Shown: piece by piece, positions 25,064 to 25,434 of the stretch
Layout: each line of letters opens with the position of its first letter
Position numbering within the stretch: position 1 is the first letter of the stretch
Assembly (NCBI GenBank): GCA_040905845.1
Contig: JBBDQV010000143.1
Location: 1 to 25,434 of the forward strand
Direction: 5' to 3'
DNA from: VGDP01 sp040905845
GTDB taxonomy: Bacteria; Pseudomonadota; Alphaproteobacteria; SP197
DNA length: 25,434 nt
Notes under the pieces: generated by a model
Database searches by the model: none
Told to the model about the DNA's origin: nothing
The model's input: the letters and a program-made list of their open reading frames with translations, nothing else
Made by a program: the position numbers and the translations under genes

Positions 25064-25434
25064 TTGAGAACGTCGCAACGAAAGCAAGATTCGTCCCGTC
25101 GCGCGGTCCTGATCTGGTCCGTGACCGGTGCCGCCTCTCTTGCGGCCGCCGTCTATGTCGGCCTTGCTCTGACCACGACCTCGCCAGCGCGCGCCATCGA
25201 AGTCACGCTTTACAAGAACCCCGAGTGCCAGTGCTGCGAGGCTTACGCGCAGTACCTGCGCGACAACGGCTTCACGGTCACCGTGGAGGCCACGCAGGAC
25301 GTGCCCATCATGCAGCGGACGGCCGGGGTGCCCGAAGGTTTAGAGGGCTGCCATCTGTCGATGATCGACGGCTACGCCGTCGCCGGGCACGTACCCGTGG
25401 CGCTCGTCCAGCGATTGCTCGACGAGCGGCCGCC
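25064..25434 (+). CDS. DUF411 metal-binding protein, TTG start, truncated by the window end
   Basis: At least 123 aa; the stop lies beyond the window. A TTG start follows AGAGGAGG with a 6-base spacer. The N-terminus (S-S-R-R-A-V-L-I-W) plus a hydrophobic segment (about 18-38) gives an export signal or anchor. From residue 46 the DUF411 domain is clear: V-T-L-Y-K-N-P-E-C-Q-C-C-E-A-Y, then V-P-E-G-L-E-G-C-H-L-S-M-I-D-G-Y-A-V-A-G-H-V-P. The C-x-C-C cluster and the later Cys-His are putative metal ligands. DUF411 genes are frequent in copper and other metal-resistance clusters, which fits the oxidase just upstream. Confidence 0.88.
   Translation, partial: MRTSQRKQDSSRRAVLIWSVTGAASLAAAVYVGLALTTTSPARAIEVTLYKNPECQCCEAYAQYLRDNGFTVTVEATQDVPIMQRTAGVPEGLEGCHLSMIDGYAVAGHVPVALVQRLLDERP

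Overview
The window is high-GC DNA with tightly packed genes. The gene families point to an alphaproteobacterium, probably in or near Rhodospirillales/Rhizobiales: a class III cyclase fused to TolB-like and TPR domains, pepA/holC, a GYD protein, and GMC, PhyH, GST and amidase genes. This placement is inference from gene content; there is no rRNA or marker gene to settle it. High third-position GC makes long antisense shadow ORFs, which were discarded.

Left third (135-7684, all minus strand): a six-gene operon for a membrane complex related to complex I and group 4 [NiFe] hydrogenases, in the order hyfB-hyfC-hyfE-hyfF-hyfG-hyfI (7684 to 577), followed by a small carboxymuconolactone-decarboxylase-like gene. 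The four membrane subunits keep the charged residues of proton-translocating modules, and the NuoB-like subunit keeps its Fe-S cysteines. The large subunit has lost all four Ni-binding cysteines (RVSGDS and SYSG in place of CxxC motifs), and no ferredoxin-like subunit is encoded here. This fits an energy-converting-hydrogenase-related (Ehr) complex, a class whose reaction is not established, and is the most interesting system in the window.

Middle (7822-17228): an amidase-GST gene pair, a divergent PhyH-type dioxygenase, a small two-helix membrane protein, a dual-specificity-type phosphatase and a hicBA toxin-antitoxin pair. Next comes a less GC-rich pseudogene, broken by an exact 11-bp tandem duplication and an apparent 1-base deletion and flanked by imperfect direct repeats. 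After it lie a DapA-family aldolase, a GYD protein, a 63-aa orphan, a GMC oxidoreductase and a second small membrane protein that is a paralogue of the first.

Right third (17337-25434): holC, a class III cyclase and pepA on the minus strand, with the cyclase gene placed between pepA and holC. Divergent from pepA is a coiled-coil lipoprotein. The right edge is a probable copper-handling group on the plus strand: an exported Cys-rich protein with a CCCxC motif, a small exported CxxC protein, a Tat-type CueO-like multicopper oxidase with a Met-rich segment, and a DUF411 metal-binding protein cut by the window end. No rRNA, tRNA, CRISPR array or complete IS element was seen, and no gap without a gene exceeds 300 bases.
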